Shown: in pieces, positions 44,470 to 52,525 of the stretch
Position numbering within the stretch: the stretch's first letter is position 1
Layout: the number at the start of each line of letters is the position of its first letter
Origin: Thiogranum longum
GTDB lineage: Bacteria > Pseudomonadota > Gammaproteobacteria > DSM-19610
Direction of reading: 5' to 3'
Assembly (NCBI RefSeq): GCF_004339085.1
Contig: NZ_SMFX01000001.1
Location: 1,620,242-1,684,241 of the forward strand
DNA length: 64,000 nucleotides
Notes under the pieces: model-generated
Database searches by the model: none
What the model saw: the letters and a program-made list of their open reading frames with translations, nothing else
Told to the model about the DNA's origin: nothing
Program-made: the position numbers and the translations under genes

Positions 44470-45948
44470 CTACTGCTGTCGAACAACCTGCGCCAGCGCA
44501 TCGAAATTACCATCCGCTGCGAGGTGATAACCAACAATATTGTCACGGGCCGCGAAGTACTGACCCTCGAACCACAAAGGAATATATGGCAAGGTTTCCA
44601 GCAGTCTTTGTTGCAATCGCCTGTATATTTCAGCCTGTCGCTGCAAGTCTGTTTCCTGCATCGCTGCATCGATCAATTCATCCGTCTGCCTGTCGCTAAA
44701 CCTTCCCCGGTTTGCACCGGCTGGTGGCAGAGACATGCTGTGAAAGGCGTAGCGAAAAATATCCGGTGACTTGATACCCACCCAGGCAAGGCTGTAGAGC
44801 TGGAAACGCCCCGCCTTGATATCGCCAAAAAAAGTGCCCCAGTCATAACTGCTGACCGTTACACGAATGCCGGCTTCGGCGAGTTGTTGCTGCAGGATGG
44901 TCGCCAGCCGGATGCGGAACGGGTCACTCGACGTCTTGTAGGTGAGACGCAGCGGGTTTTTCGGGCTGTAACCGGCTTTCTGCAATAACGCGCGTGCACG
45001 TGGCAGATCACGCTCAATACCCGCTAGCGACACACCGGCCCAGTGTTCCGGTGGCAACAGTGCCGATGCCTTGCGCGCCGCCCCCCGAAACACATAGTGA
45101 ATAATAGCGTCCCTGTCGATGGCCAGTGCTACAGCACGGCGCACCTGCAGTTTTCCGCTTGCAGGATCCTGCATCTGAAACCCGAGGTAGGAAAAATTAC
45201 TGCCATTGCGCCGGGCCACCTGTATGTTGTCATGGCCATCAAGCCAGTCGATCAATTCAGGTGGCAAGTCATTTTGCAGCAGGTCAACTTCGCCACGCAG
45301 GAGTTTCAACACACGCATGGTCGGATCATGCACTTGTTCGAATACCAGTCTTTGACCATCGCTGACACGCGCCAGCTCAAGCCGACCGGCCTGCGGCCAG
45401 TTGACGAAACGGAACGGGCCACTGCCTAGCGGACGATGATGTAGTGGCAAACCTTTCTCTATCGCTGCGGCTGGAACGATTCCCACTGTCATCCAGGCAG
45501 GAAACAGGGGAGCCGGTTGATCAAGATAAAAATCCAGCGTGTCGGGGTCGATTACCTCAATGCGCTTTATCAGTTCAAGCGCACCATAGTGTGGCGAAGC
45601 CGTGGCAGGATCGAGTACGGAGCGGTACGTGGCGGCCACGTCCCTGGCCTCGAGTCGCGTGCCATCGTGAAACATTCTGCCCTGTTTGCGCAGAAAAAAG
45701 CGGTAGTGGTCGGGTGCCAATCGCTCCCAGCGCGCCAATGACGCCACTGGCCGGAACTGTTCATCAAAATCGACCAGTCGCGCATAGAGCAGTCGATTGA
45801 TTCGCTCGGATGCGGCATCGCTGGCATATCGCGGATCAAGACCCGAGGGAACCGTCGCCAGCGCAAAACGGATCGCCCCGCTGTCGGGGGGCGAATCGCA
45901 CCCGCAAAGCCAGAACGCAAGACACACTGCCAGAACACGTATCACCAC
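44470..45948 (-). CDS. Peptide-type ABC transporter substrate-binding lipoprotein (SBP family 5)
   Basis: 492-aa solute-binding protein of the Opp/Dpp/Mpp family. A signal peptide ends in FWLCGC, a lipobox-like site with an unusual Cys at -2, so it is likely a lipoprotein. The mature start FALATVPSGLDPRYASDAASERINRLLYARLVDFD and the family strings FHDGTRLEARDVAATYRSV and VRRAVALAIDRDAIIHYVFRG are clear. It probably feeds the DppB/DppC-like permeases encoded two genes downstream. It starts with GTG overlapping the CYTH gene by 7 nt. Confidence 0.9.
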   Translation of the reverse strand: MVIRVLAVCLAFWLCGCDSPPDSGAIRFALATVPSGLDPRYASDAASERINRLLYARLVDFDEQFRPVASLARWERLAPDHYRFFLRKQGRMFHDGTRLEARDVAATYRSVLDPATASPHYGALELIKRIEVIDPDTLDFYLDQPAPLFPAWMTVGIVPAAAIEKGLPLHHRPLGSGPFRFVNWPQAGRLELARVSDGQRLVFEQVHDPTMRVLKLLRGEVDLLQNDLPPELIDWLDGHDNIQVARRNGSNFSYLGFQMQDPASGKLQVRRAVALAIDRDAIIHYVFRGAARKASALLPPEHWAGVSLAGIERDLPRARALLQKAGYSPKNPLRLTYKTSSDPFRIRLATILQQQLAEAGIRVTVSSYDWGTFFGDIKAGRFQLYSLAWVGIKSPDIFRYAFHSMSLPPAGANRGRFSDRQTDELIDAAMQETDLQRQAEIYRRLQQRLLETLPYIPLWFEGQYFAARDNIVGYHLAADGNFDALAQVVRQQ

Positions 45949-46409
45949 GTGCTGTACGGCTGTTTTGCGAGGTTCATGTTGTAGTAACGCGGATCATCGG
46001 AAACTTCCTCACCAAGCCAGTCAGGCTTTTCGAAAGTCTCATCTTCATCGTCAAGTTCAATTTCGGCAACAATGAGGCCGGCGTTACTGCCTTCAAATAC
46101 ATCGACTTCCCATACATGTCTACCGTGCCTGACAGGGTATCGGACCTTGTCGATGCAGTCGTCGCTACGCAACATCTGCAGCATCTCCTGCGCATCTTCA
46201 AGGGGCACAGGATAATCATACTCGAGGCGTCGTATCGGTGATGTGGCGCATTTGATATTCAGCCAGGCATCATCACCTGAAATACGAATCCGCACACAGC
46301 GTTGCGGGTCATGCGACAGGTAGCCCTGTCGGTAACGTGACCCGTTACCGGCGTGTACTTGCCAACTATCACTCCTGACCAGGAATTTTCGCTCGATCTC
46401 TACGCCCAT
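45942..46409 (-). CDS. CYTH-domain phosphohydrolase (triphosphatase-like)
   Basis: 155 aa with the signature EIERKFLV at residues 4-11, then RYRQGYLS and RIRISGDDAWLNIK, and acidic positions later (VDVFEGSNAGLIVAEIEL). CYTH proteins bind triphosphates with metal inside a beta tunnel; known activities include inorganic and thiamine triphosphatase and class IV adenylate cyclase. The short single-domain form resembles bacterial triphosphatases, but the substrate is not readable. The ATG at 46409 is inside ygfX (41-bp overlap). Confidence 0.88.
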   Translation of the reverse strand: MGVEIERKFLVRSDSWQVHAGNGSRYRQGYLSHDPQRCVRIRISGDDAWLNIKCATSPIRRLEYDYPVPLEDAQEMLQMLRSDDCIDKVRYPVRHGRHVWEVDVFEGSNAGLIVAEIELDDEDETFEKPDWLGEEVSDDPRYYNMNLAKQPYSTW

Positions 46410-46851
46410 GCGCGCATTGTAGCAAGCGCACACGAAGCCGGCGAAAATCATCCGCTCCAGTGCGGTCCCCGACAACAATGACAGTGACCTTGCGAAAACG
46501 GCCTGTACGGAAACGTATTGCAACCAGCTGTGAAGTCACATAGAACGGCACGCAGACTGTAGCCGGATACCAGCCAGCAGTTATTTTTATTTTCCAGCCT
46601 GAAGCCTGCTCCCAATACAAGGCCTGGACCGCGTAACGTGCGAGTGGAGATACGTGCAGGCGGTATAAACGGCAGAACTGGCCGAACAGGATCACAACAG
46701 CCAGCCCGCGAAGAACCGGGGACAGCGGTACCAGCAGCCAGGCAGAAATACCCGCCATATGCAGGGCAAGCAGTATTTTCAGCAGCAGCGGCGAATTGCC
46801 CAGTTCAAGGCGAAGCGGACGATCGAATCTGTTCCACAAGTTGAGCGACAT
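46369..46851 (-). CDS. YgfX (CptA)-like inner-membrane protein
   Basis: 160 aa. Two hydrophobic segments near the N-terminus (about residues 23-45 and 46-62) are followed by a soluble tail with WKIKITAGWYPATVCVPFYVTSQLVAIRFR and a DDFRRLRVRLL end, the YgfX pattern. In E. coli YgfX (CptA) is the partner of SdhE and has been called a toxin affecting MreB and FtsZ. Here it directly overlaps sdhE by 47 bp at the end of the sdh operon, which supports the identity. Confidence 0.8.
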   Translation of the reverse strand: MSLNLWNRFDRPLRLELGNSPLLLKILLALHMAGISAWLLVPLSPVLRGLAVVILFGQFCRLYRLHVSPLARYAVQALYWEQASGWKIKITAGWYPATVCVPFYVTSQLVAIRFRTGRFRKVTVIVVGDRTGADDFRRLRVRLLQCAHGRRDRAKIPGQE

Positions 46852-47047
46852 CCTTGTCGGCAGGTTGTATACGGCCCATCAGCCATTCCAGTAAAACGGC
46901 ATCCGGATAATCAAGCAGGGTATCGAAACGTTGCGTGGCATTGGCATCCAGTTGCGCGTAGCCATGGTCAAGAAAATCCCGCAACAAAAGATCAAGCTCC
47001 AGCATGCCCCGGCGACACTTCCAGCGCAGCCGTGCGAGTTCAGTCAC
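46805..47047 (-). CDS. sdhE: Succinate dehydrogenase flavinylation factor SdhE
   Basis: 80-aa protein that promotes covalent FAD attachment to SdhA. The family RGxxE motif is present (RLRWKCRRGMLELDLLLRDF, at about residues 7-25), with the helical remainder DYPDAVLLEWLMGR. The GTG start at 47047 overlaps the sdhB stop as GTGA, so the two are translationally coupled; longer in-frame starts to 47116 lie inside sdhB and are less likely. Confidence 0.9.
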   Translation of the reverse strand: MTELARLRWKCRRGMLELDLLLRDFLDHGYAQLDANATQRFDTLLDYPDAVLLEWLMGRIQPADKDVAQLVEQIRSSASP

Positions 47048-47745
47048 AACGAGCGTTTGACCATCAGCGCCTTGATATGACCGATGGCTCTCGTCGGGTT
47101 GAGTCCTTTGGGGCAAACCTCGACGCAGTTCATGATGGTGTGACAGCGAAACAGGCGGAACGGCCCTTCCAGGTCATTCAGGCGCTCCTCGGTTGCCTGG
47201 TCGCGCGAATCGGCAAGAAAGCGCCAGGACTGTAACAGCGCTGCCGGGCCGAGAAACTTGTCCGGGTTCCACCAGAATGACGGGCAGGAGGTGGAACAGC
47301 AGGCGCACAAGATACATTCGTACAAGCCATCCAGCTGTTCCCGCTGTTCCGGTGTTTGCAGTCGTTCTACTTCGGGACAGGGATCATCATTGGTGAGGTA
47401 GGGCTTGACAGTCCGGTATTGTTTATAGAACTGCGACAGGTCAACAATCAGGTCGCGTACCACCGGCATACCCGGCAGGGGTCGGATTTCCACCGGCTGT
47501 TTCAGTTCGGAGAGCATGGTGATGCAGGCCAGGCCGTTACGACCATTGATATTCATACCGTCAGAGCCGCATACACCTTCCTGACATGAGCGACGGAAAC
47601 TGAGACTCTGGTCCTGCTCCTTTAACAGCAACAACGCATCCAGCAGCATCATGCCCTGCTCGACTTTCTCATCTGCCAACTCATAGTCCTGCATGTACGG
47701 CCTGGCATCCTGGTCTGGGTCGTAGCGGTAAATGGAGAACTTCAT
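47044..47745 (-). CDS. sdhB: Succinate dehydrogenase iron-sulfur subunit
   Basis: 233 aa, complex II electron-transfer subunit. The [2Fe-2S] site is CQEGVCGSDGMNI (with Asp instead of a third Cys, as in E. coli). The [4Fe-4S] and [3Fe-4S] ligands are CILCACCSTSCP and CHTIMNCVEVCPKGLNP. It passes electrons from FAD in SdhA to ubiquinone at SdhC/D. It begins 1 nt after the sdhA stop. Confidence 0.96.
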   Translation of the reverse strand: MKFSIYRYDPDQDARPYMQDYELADEKVEQGMMLLDALLLLKEQDQSLSFRRSCQEGVCGSDGMNINGRNGLACITMLSELKQPVEIRPLPGMPVVRDLIVDLSQFYKQYRTVKPYLTNDDPCPEVERLQTPEQREQLDGLYECILCACCSTSCPSFWWNPDKFLGPAALLQSWRFLADSRDQATEERLNDLEGPFRLFRCHTIMNCVEVCPKGLNPTRAIGHIKALMVKRSL

Positions 47746-47746
47746 A

Positions 47747-49513
47747 TCAATAGGTCCGTTTTTTTGGCGGGAAGCTGTCTACCGTTAGCGGTTTGATACG
47801 CACCGGCTTGTAGTCCATTTTGTCACCGTCCAGTGAGAACAGGCTGTGGCGCATCCATTTAGCATCATCACGTTCAGGATAGTCGATACGCGAATGCGCA
47901 CCACGACTTTCGGTCCGCGCCAGCGCCGAGGTGACCGTGGCCACACCGATCTCAACCAGGTTTTCCAGTTCCATGGCCTCGATGCGCGCGGTATTGAACA
48001 CCTTGCTGTGATCGTCGATATAGGCATCACGAATACGTGCACGAATTTCCAGCATCTTGTCCTTGCCCTGCTGCAACACTTCCTCGTTACGAAATACGCT
48101 GCAGTGGTCTTCCATAACCTTGGCTAACTCCCGTCGCAGGCCCGGCACTGACTCACCCTTGCCCTGGCGGTTCCAGCGCGTCAGGCGCTGCATGGCAACA
48201 TCTGTAGCGCCTTCCGGTATCGGGCGGTGATAACGCTGTTCGGAAAGATGGTCGATAATATGGTTGGCGGCCGCTCGCCCGAACACCAGGATATCGAGCA
48301 GGGAGTTTCCACCCAGGCGGTTGGCGCCGTGTACTGATACGCAGGCGCATTCGCCGACCGAGTAAAGGCCCGGCACAGGTTCTTCAGCACCCTGCTGTTC
48401 CGGTATCACCACCTGACCGAAACGGTCGGTGGGGATACCCCCCATGGTGTAGTGGGCCGTCGGAAATACCGGGATCGGCGTTTCTGCCGGATCGATGTGC
48501 AGAAACGTCATGACCGTATCGCGTATGCCCGGCAGACGTTTCTTGACAATATCCGCGCCAAGATGATCCAGCTTGAGTAAAACGTGATCCTTGTTGGGCC
48601 CGACACCACGCCCCTCGCGCACCTCGGTTGCAATGGCGCGACTGACCACATCCCGGCTGGCAAGGTCCTTGGCATTCGGTGCATAACGCTCCATGAAACG
48701 CTCACCATCGGCGTTGAGCAGGTATCCGCCCTCACCTCGCACACCTTCCGTGATCAGCATGCCCTTGCCGGCAATGCCGGTCGGATGAAACTGGAAGAAC
48801 TCCATGTCCTGCAACGGCATGCCGGCGCGCAGCGCCATGGCCATGCCGTCACCGGTATTGACCAGGGCGTTGGTGTTGGTACGGAACAACTGGCCGGCAC
48901 CACCGGTAGCAATCAATGTCGTCTTGGCTTCTATCAGGATAGGTTCGCCACTGGCAATCTCGATCGCCAGTGCGCCCAGAAAATAGCCGTCCTGGTCCTT
49001 GATAAGATCAATAGCAAAATACTCATCAAAGAAATGCGTTTTGGCACGTATATTCTGTTGATAGAGCGAATGCAGGATGGCATGACCTGTTCGATCTGCC
49101 GCTGCGCAGGTGCGCGCTGCCTGCTCACCCCCGAAATTTCGACTCTGGCCGCCGAAGGCACGCTGGTAAATGCGACCGGTGTCCAGTCGGGAGAATGGCA
49201 CGCCAAAATGCTCGAGCTCATACACCACCCGTGGCGCCGCACGACACATATACTCGATGGCATCCTGGTCACCCAGGTAATCACTGCCCTTGACGGTATC
49301 GAACATGTGCCAGTGCCAGTTGTCCGGCACCACGTTGGCAAGCGCCGCATTGACACCCCCTTGTGCCGCCACGGTGTGCGAACGGGTGGGAAATACCTTT
49401 GAGACGACCGCCACACGTGCGTCGGCCTGGGAAAGTTGCAAGGCAGCACGCAATCCGCCGCCACCGGCGCCAATGATCAGCGTATCAAAACTGCGTTTGG
49501 GTATGGTGCTCAT
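47747..49513 (-). CDS. sdhA: Succinate dehydrogenase flavoprotein subunit
   Basis: 588 aa. The FAD-binding GAGGGGLRAALQ is at residues 15-26, and the histidine expected to hold FAD covalently is in TRSHTVAAQGG (about 45). Substrate-site and capping strings include FHPTGI, GEGGYLLN and HGANRLGGNSLLD. It oxidises succinate to fumarate in the TCA cycle and respiratory chain. It sits 3 nt after sdhD, in the usual C-D-A-B order. Confidence 0.97.
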   Translation of the reverse strand: MSTIPKRSFDTLIIGAGGGGLRAALQLSQADARVAVVSKVFPTRSHTVAAQGGVNAALANVVPDNWHWHMFDTVKGSDYLGDQDAIEYMCRAAPRVVYELEHFGVPFSRLDTGRIYQRAFGGQSRNFGGEQAARTCAAADRTGHAILHSLYQQNIRAKTHFFDEYFAIDLIKDQDGYFLGALAIEIASGEPILIEAKTTLIATGGAGQLFRTNTNALVNTGDGMAMALRAGMPLQDMEFFQFHPTGIAGKGMLITEGVRGEGGYLLNADGERFMERYAPNAKDLASRDVVSRAIATEVREGRGVGPNKDHVLLKLDHLGADIVKKRLPGIRDTVMTFLHIDPAETPIPVFPTAHYTMGGIPTDRFGQVVIPEQQGAEEPVPGLYSVGECACVSVHGANRLGGNSLLDILVFGRAAANHIIDHLSEQRYHRPIPEGATDVAMQRLTRWNRQGKGESVPGLRRELAKVMEDHCSVFRNEEVLQQGKDKMLEIRARIRDAYIDDHSKVFNTARIEAMELENLVEIGVATVTSALARTESRGAHSRIDYPERDDAKWMRHSLFSLDGDKMDYKPVRIKPLTVDSFPPKKRTY

Positions 49514-49516
49514 CGT

Positions 49517-49867
49517 TTATCCCGGGGGTAAGAGTGCTGCAAGGCTCAATGCGCGCAATATCCATAACAGGCTGACCAGCAACATCAGCGCCGTTCCGGC
49601 CATGAACATCAACCTCAGCCAGGCAACATGGATATAGTCAATCAGCACATCGCGCACGCCGACCCAGACATGGAGCAGCACGGCCAGTAAAAACAGGACC
49701 GTGGAAATGCCCATCAGCGGCTGGCTTAGCCAGCTATGCCATTGAACATAGTCCCAGTTGTCCCGGGTGAAAAAGACCGTCAGCACCGAGACAAAATAGA
49801 TTGCAAGATAGATGGCGGTAAAACGTTGCAGAAGCCAGGCGCGCAAGCCCTGTGCGGCACGACTCAC
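49517..49867 (-). CDS. sdhD: Succinate dehydrogenase membrane anchor subunit D
   Basis: 116 aa with three transmembrane helices (about residues 14-35, 55-77, 85-107). The heme/quinone-site string LLHVWVGVRDVLIDYIH is in the second helix, whose first His is the expected heme ligand. The GTG start at 49867 overlaps the sdhC stop in GTGA. Confidence 0.93.
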   Translation of the reverse strand: MSRAAQGLRAWLLQRFTAIYLAIYFVSVLTVFFTRDNWDYVQWHSWLSQPLMGISTVLFLLAVLLHVWVGVRDVLIDYIHVAWLRLMFMAGTALMLLVSLLWILRALSLAALLPPG

Positions 49868-50244
49868 AGCGGGTATACCACATAGGCGGCAACCACCAGC
49901 AACGCAGCAAAATTTACGATACGGGCCGTTAATCGTGCGGTGGGTTTATCGACGCCGATATCGGCATCCAGTAACAAATGGCGGATCCCGGCCAACAGGT
50001 GATGACTCAGCGACCACACCATGAACAGGAGAAGCAAGCGGAAAAAGGTTGAATGGAGATATCCCACAGCCCGCACAAAACCCTGTTCATTTTCCAGCGA
50101 CAGACCGAACAGCCAGGCAAAAAGCGGTATGGAAAGAAACATCAGGACACCGGATATCCGATGTCCGATGGAGGCGATGCCGCCCGGCGGCAGCCTGATG
50201 GCCAGCAGATTGAGGAACTTGGGCGCTGCTTTTTGTTTTGCCAT
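49864..50244 (-). CDS. sdhC: Succinate dehydrogenase cytochrome b556 subunit C
   Basis: 126 aa with three helices. The quinone/heme motifs are GHRISGVLMF (residues 27-36) and SLSHHLLAGIRHLLLD, where a His should ligate heme b. An extended -10 at 50280-50272 puts the transcript start near 50265, so the ATG at 50244 (MAKQKAAP) is the real start and the longer frame to 50319 is not. It opens the sdhCDAB operon. Confidence 0.93.
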   Translation of the reverse strand: MAKQKAAPKFLNLLAIRLPPGGIASIGHRISGVLMFLSIPLFAWLFGLSLENEQGFVRAVGYLHSTFFRLLLLFMVWSLSHHLLAGIRHLLLDADIGVDKPTARLTARIVNFAALLVVAAYVVYPL

Positions 50245-50271
50245 GAAATCGACTAACCCTGTCTTTGGAGT

Positions 50272-50280
50272 TTTATACCA
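50272..50280 (-). promoter_or_regulatory. Extended -10 promoter of the sdh operon
   Basis: On the minus strand TGG then TATAAA (50280-50272) forms an extended -10, with a partial -35 (TGGCGA) at 17 bp. Predicted start near 50265, about 20 nt before the sdhC ATG. ygfZ diverges from the same gap. Confidence 0.55.
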
Positions 50281-50374
50281 TCTGCCCGGATGAATCGCCA
50301 GCTTTTGTGTGGCTGACATTGTAGAGAAGATTGTCTACCATTCCCCCGGATTACCTGATGGATATCCACAGCCC

Positions 50375-51424
50375 ATGATTACCGACTGGAAGAATTTTCT
50401 CGAAAACGCCGGCGCCGAGTTTGACGAACACGGTGTTGCCCACTATGGAAACCTGCGCCGCGAGCTGAGTGTGGCGCTGACCGGCAACGTCTTTGCCGAC
50501 CTCTCACACTATGGCCTGATCTCGGTGCACGGTGAAGATGCAGCAGACTTCCTGCTCAGTCAGTTTACCAATGACCTGCGCGATGTCGATGAGGCACACA
50601 GCCAGTTCAGCGGCTACTGCAACGCTAAAGGCCGCCTGCTGGCCACCTTCCGTATATTCCGCCGTGGTGACAGTTACTACCTTGGCCTGCCGGCCGAAAT
50701 GGTGGAATCGCTGATCAGCAAATTACGCCTGTACGTACTGCGTTCGAAAGTAAATCTCGAGGAAGCCAGTGATACCTTTGTTCACTTGGGTGTATCCGGC
50801 GAGTCTGCGGCAGCCGACCTGGAAAAAGCTTTCGGTGCACTCCCGGAAAATATTCACGAGGTTGTGCAGAATGATGACGGGCTGGTTATCCGGGTACCCG
50901 GCGTACGTCCCGGTTACGAAGTTTTTACAACGGTGGAACTGGCCACTTCGCTGTGGGATGCCCTGAATGTCCACAACGCACCTGTGGGTGCGGATGCCTG
51001 GCAGTTGCTGGATATCGAGGCCGGTATTCCGATGATTTATCCGGAAACCCGCGAAGCCTTTGTCCCGCAAATGGTCAATCTGCAGCTGGTCGATGGCGTG
51101 AGTTTTCGCAAGGGCTGTTATCCCGGACAGGAAATCGTGGCGCGCATGCAGTACCTCGGCAAACTCAAGCGGCGCATGTACCGGGGTCATATCAGCAGTG
51201 ACAACCGCCCCCGGCCCGGTGATGAAATATTCCCTGCGGAAAATGCCACCCAGAGTGCAGGTACGGTGGTTTCCGCCGCACCTTTTCCGGATGGCGGCTA
51301 CACCTTGCTGGCGGTTCTGCAAATTGCCAGCGCAGAATCCGGCCATCCACTGCACGTCGGCACCAGTGACGGCCCTGCACTCGAGCTCGAGCACTTGCCC
51401 TACCCGTTCCAGGACGGCGAATAA
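50375..51424 (+). CDS. ygfZ: Folate-binding Fe-S cluster factor YgfZ
   Basis: 349-aa GcvT-like, folate-binding protein that supports maintenance of some Fe-S enzymes. The family signature KGCYPGQEIVARMQY is at about residues 245-259, with the essential Cys inside. The N-terminal strings FADLSHYGLISVHGEDAADFLLSQFTND are typical. The ATG at 50375 (MITDWKNF) gives the family length; the extra 22 residues from 50309 are unlikely. It diverges from sdhC, keeping the sdhE-ygfX-ygfZ neighbourhood. Confidence 0.92.
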   Translation: MITDWKNFLENAGAEFDEHGVAHYGNLRRELSVALTGNVFADLSHYGLISVHGEDAADFLLSQFTNDLRDVDEAHSQFSGYCNAKGRLLATFRIFRRGDSYYLGLPAEMVESLISKLRLYVLRSKVNLEEASDTFVHLGVSGESAAADLEKAFGALPENIHEVVQNDDGLVIRVPGVRPGYEVFTTVELATSLWDALNVHNAPVGADAWQLLDIEAGIPMIYPETREAFVPQMVNLQLVDGVSFRKGCYPGQEIVARMQYLGKLKRRMYRGHISSDNRPRPGDEIFPAENATQSAGTVVSAAPFPDGGYTLLAVLQIASAESGHPLHVGTSDGPALELEHLPYPFQDGE

Positions 51425-51503
51425 CGCAAAATACGGACTTCAATAAAACACTATTGAGGTCGCTAACCACAAGGATGACCCGCGCAACCGGAAAGGAGCC
51501 TTA

Positions 51504-52340
51504 ATGGAACCGGAAAATGTTTTTGTCAAAGAACTGATCGACGACCTGGAAAGCGGGCATCTGCAGCTCCCCACTCTGCCCGAAGTCGCCCTCAGGGTGC
51601 GGGATGTTGTCGATGATGAAGATGCCAATGCCAACCAGATTTCACAGATTATTGCCCAGGATGCGGCCTTGTCAGCCCGCCTGCTCCAGGTCGCAAACTC
51701 CCCCCTGTACCGCGGACGCAACGAAATCGATCGCCTCGACATGGTGGTCTCACGACTCGGTAGCAAACTGGTGCGTAACCTGGTTACCAGCCAGGTCATG
51801 AAACAGATGTTCCAGGCAACCCATGATGCCGTCGACCGGCACCTGCGTGCCGTGTGGGAGCACAGCGTACAAGTGGCCGCCATTTCACGTGTACTGGTAG
51901 GACAATGCGCGGGCATCTCCCCTGACCAGGCCATGCTCGCCGGCCTGCTACACGATATCGGCACTCTGCCTATCCTGTACCGGGCCGAGGAGCGCAGCGA
52001 ACTACTCGACAACCCCGGACTGCTCGACCACCTCGTCACTACACTTCACACCAGGGTCGGTGGCGCCATACTCAGGCACTGGCAATTTCCTGAAGCCCTG
52101 GTAGCCGTCGCCGAACAACACGAAGACCTCACACGCGTTCACGAGGGACCGGCAGACCTGGTAGATGTTGTCCAGGTTGCCAATCTGCAAAGCCATATGG
52201 GCACAGAGCACAATCTGGCCAATACAGACTGGACCCAGGTCGCAGCTTTCCACCAGCTGGGGCTGGATATTGACGTGGATGAAATCGAACTGACGGACCG
52301 TATAGAAGAAATTAATGAAGTACAGGAGTTATTTGTTTAA
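51504..52340 (+). CDS. HDOD-domain protein
   Basis: 278 aa, a single HDOD domain (about residues 13-210): LPTLPEVALRVRDVVDDEDANANQISQIIAQDAALSARLLQVANSP is the family start, with the HD-like GLLHDIGTLPIL and TRVGGAILRHWQFPEALVAV. HDOD proteins take part in regulation and signalling; they usually lack HD-GYP catalysis. The next gene is a GAF-GGDEF-EAL protein 185 bp away, which suggests c-di-GMP-linked signalling. AGGAG precedes the ATG. Confidence 0.92.
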   Translation: MEPENVFVKELIDDLESGHLQLPTLPEVALRVRDVVDDEDANANQISQIIAQDAALSARLLQVANSPLYRGRNEIDRLDMVVSRLGSKLVRNLVTSQVMKQMFQATHDAVDRHLRAVWEHSVQVAAISRVLVGQCAGISPDQAMLAGLLHDIGTLPILYRAEERSELLDNPGLLDHLVTTLHTRVGGAILRHWQFPEALVAVAEQHEDLTRVHEGPADLVDVVQVANLQSHMGTEHNLANTDWTQVAAFHQLGLDIDVDEIELTDRIEEINEVQELFV

Positions 52341-52525
52341 TATCAACAGGTTATATTGCATAGGTAAAGTTATTAATAAACTAATTGTCATGACTTGAAA
52401 TTATTCGCTCCAGACACAACCCGGTATACAATTTTTTTCTGTTAATCAACTATTAAGCCTCACCCAGATCGGCCGATCCTCAGCATAATCCCAAGGTCAT
52501 TCCGGCCTCGTAGTATGGAGGGATT
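52341..52525. other. AT-rich gap between the HDOD and GGDEF-EAL genes
   Basis: No gene or clear terminator seen. TATACAAT (52425-52432) could be a -10 for the next gene, but no -35 is at the right distance. A GGAGG just before 52526 is the ribosome-binding site. Confidence 0.4.

Noticed and set aside
48584-49402. 272-aa plus-strand frame
   Set aside because: Antisense of sdhA; no domain recognised and sdhA is certain.
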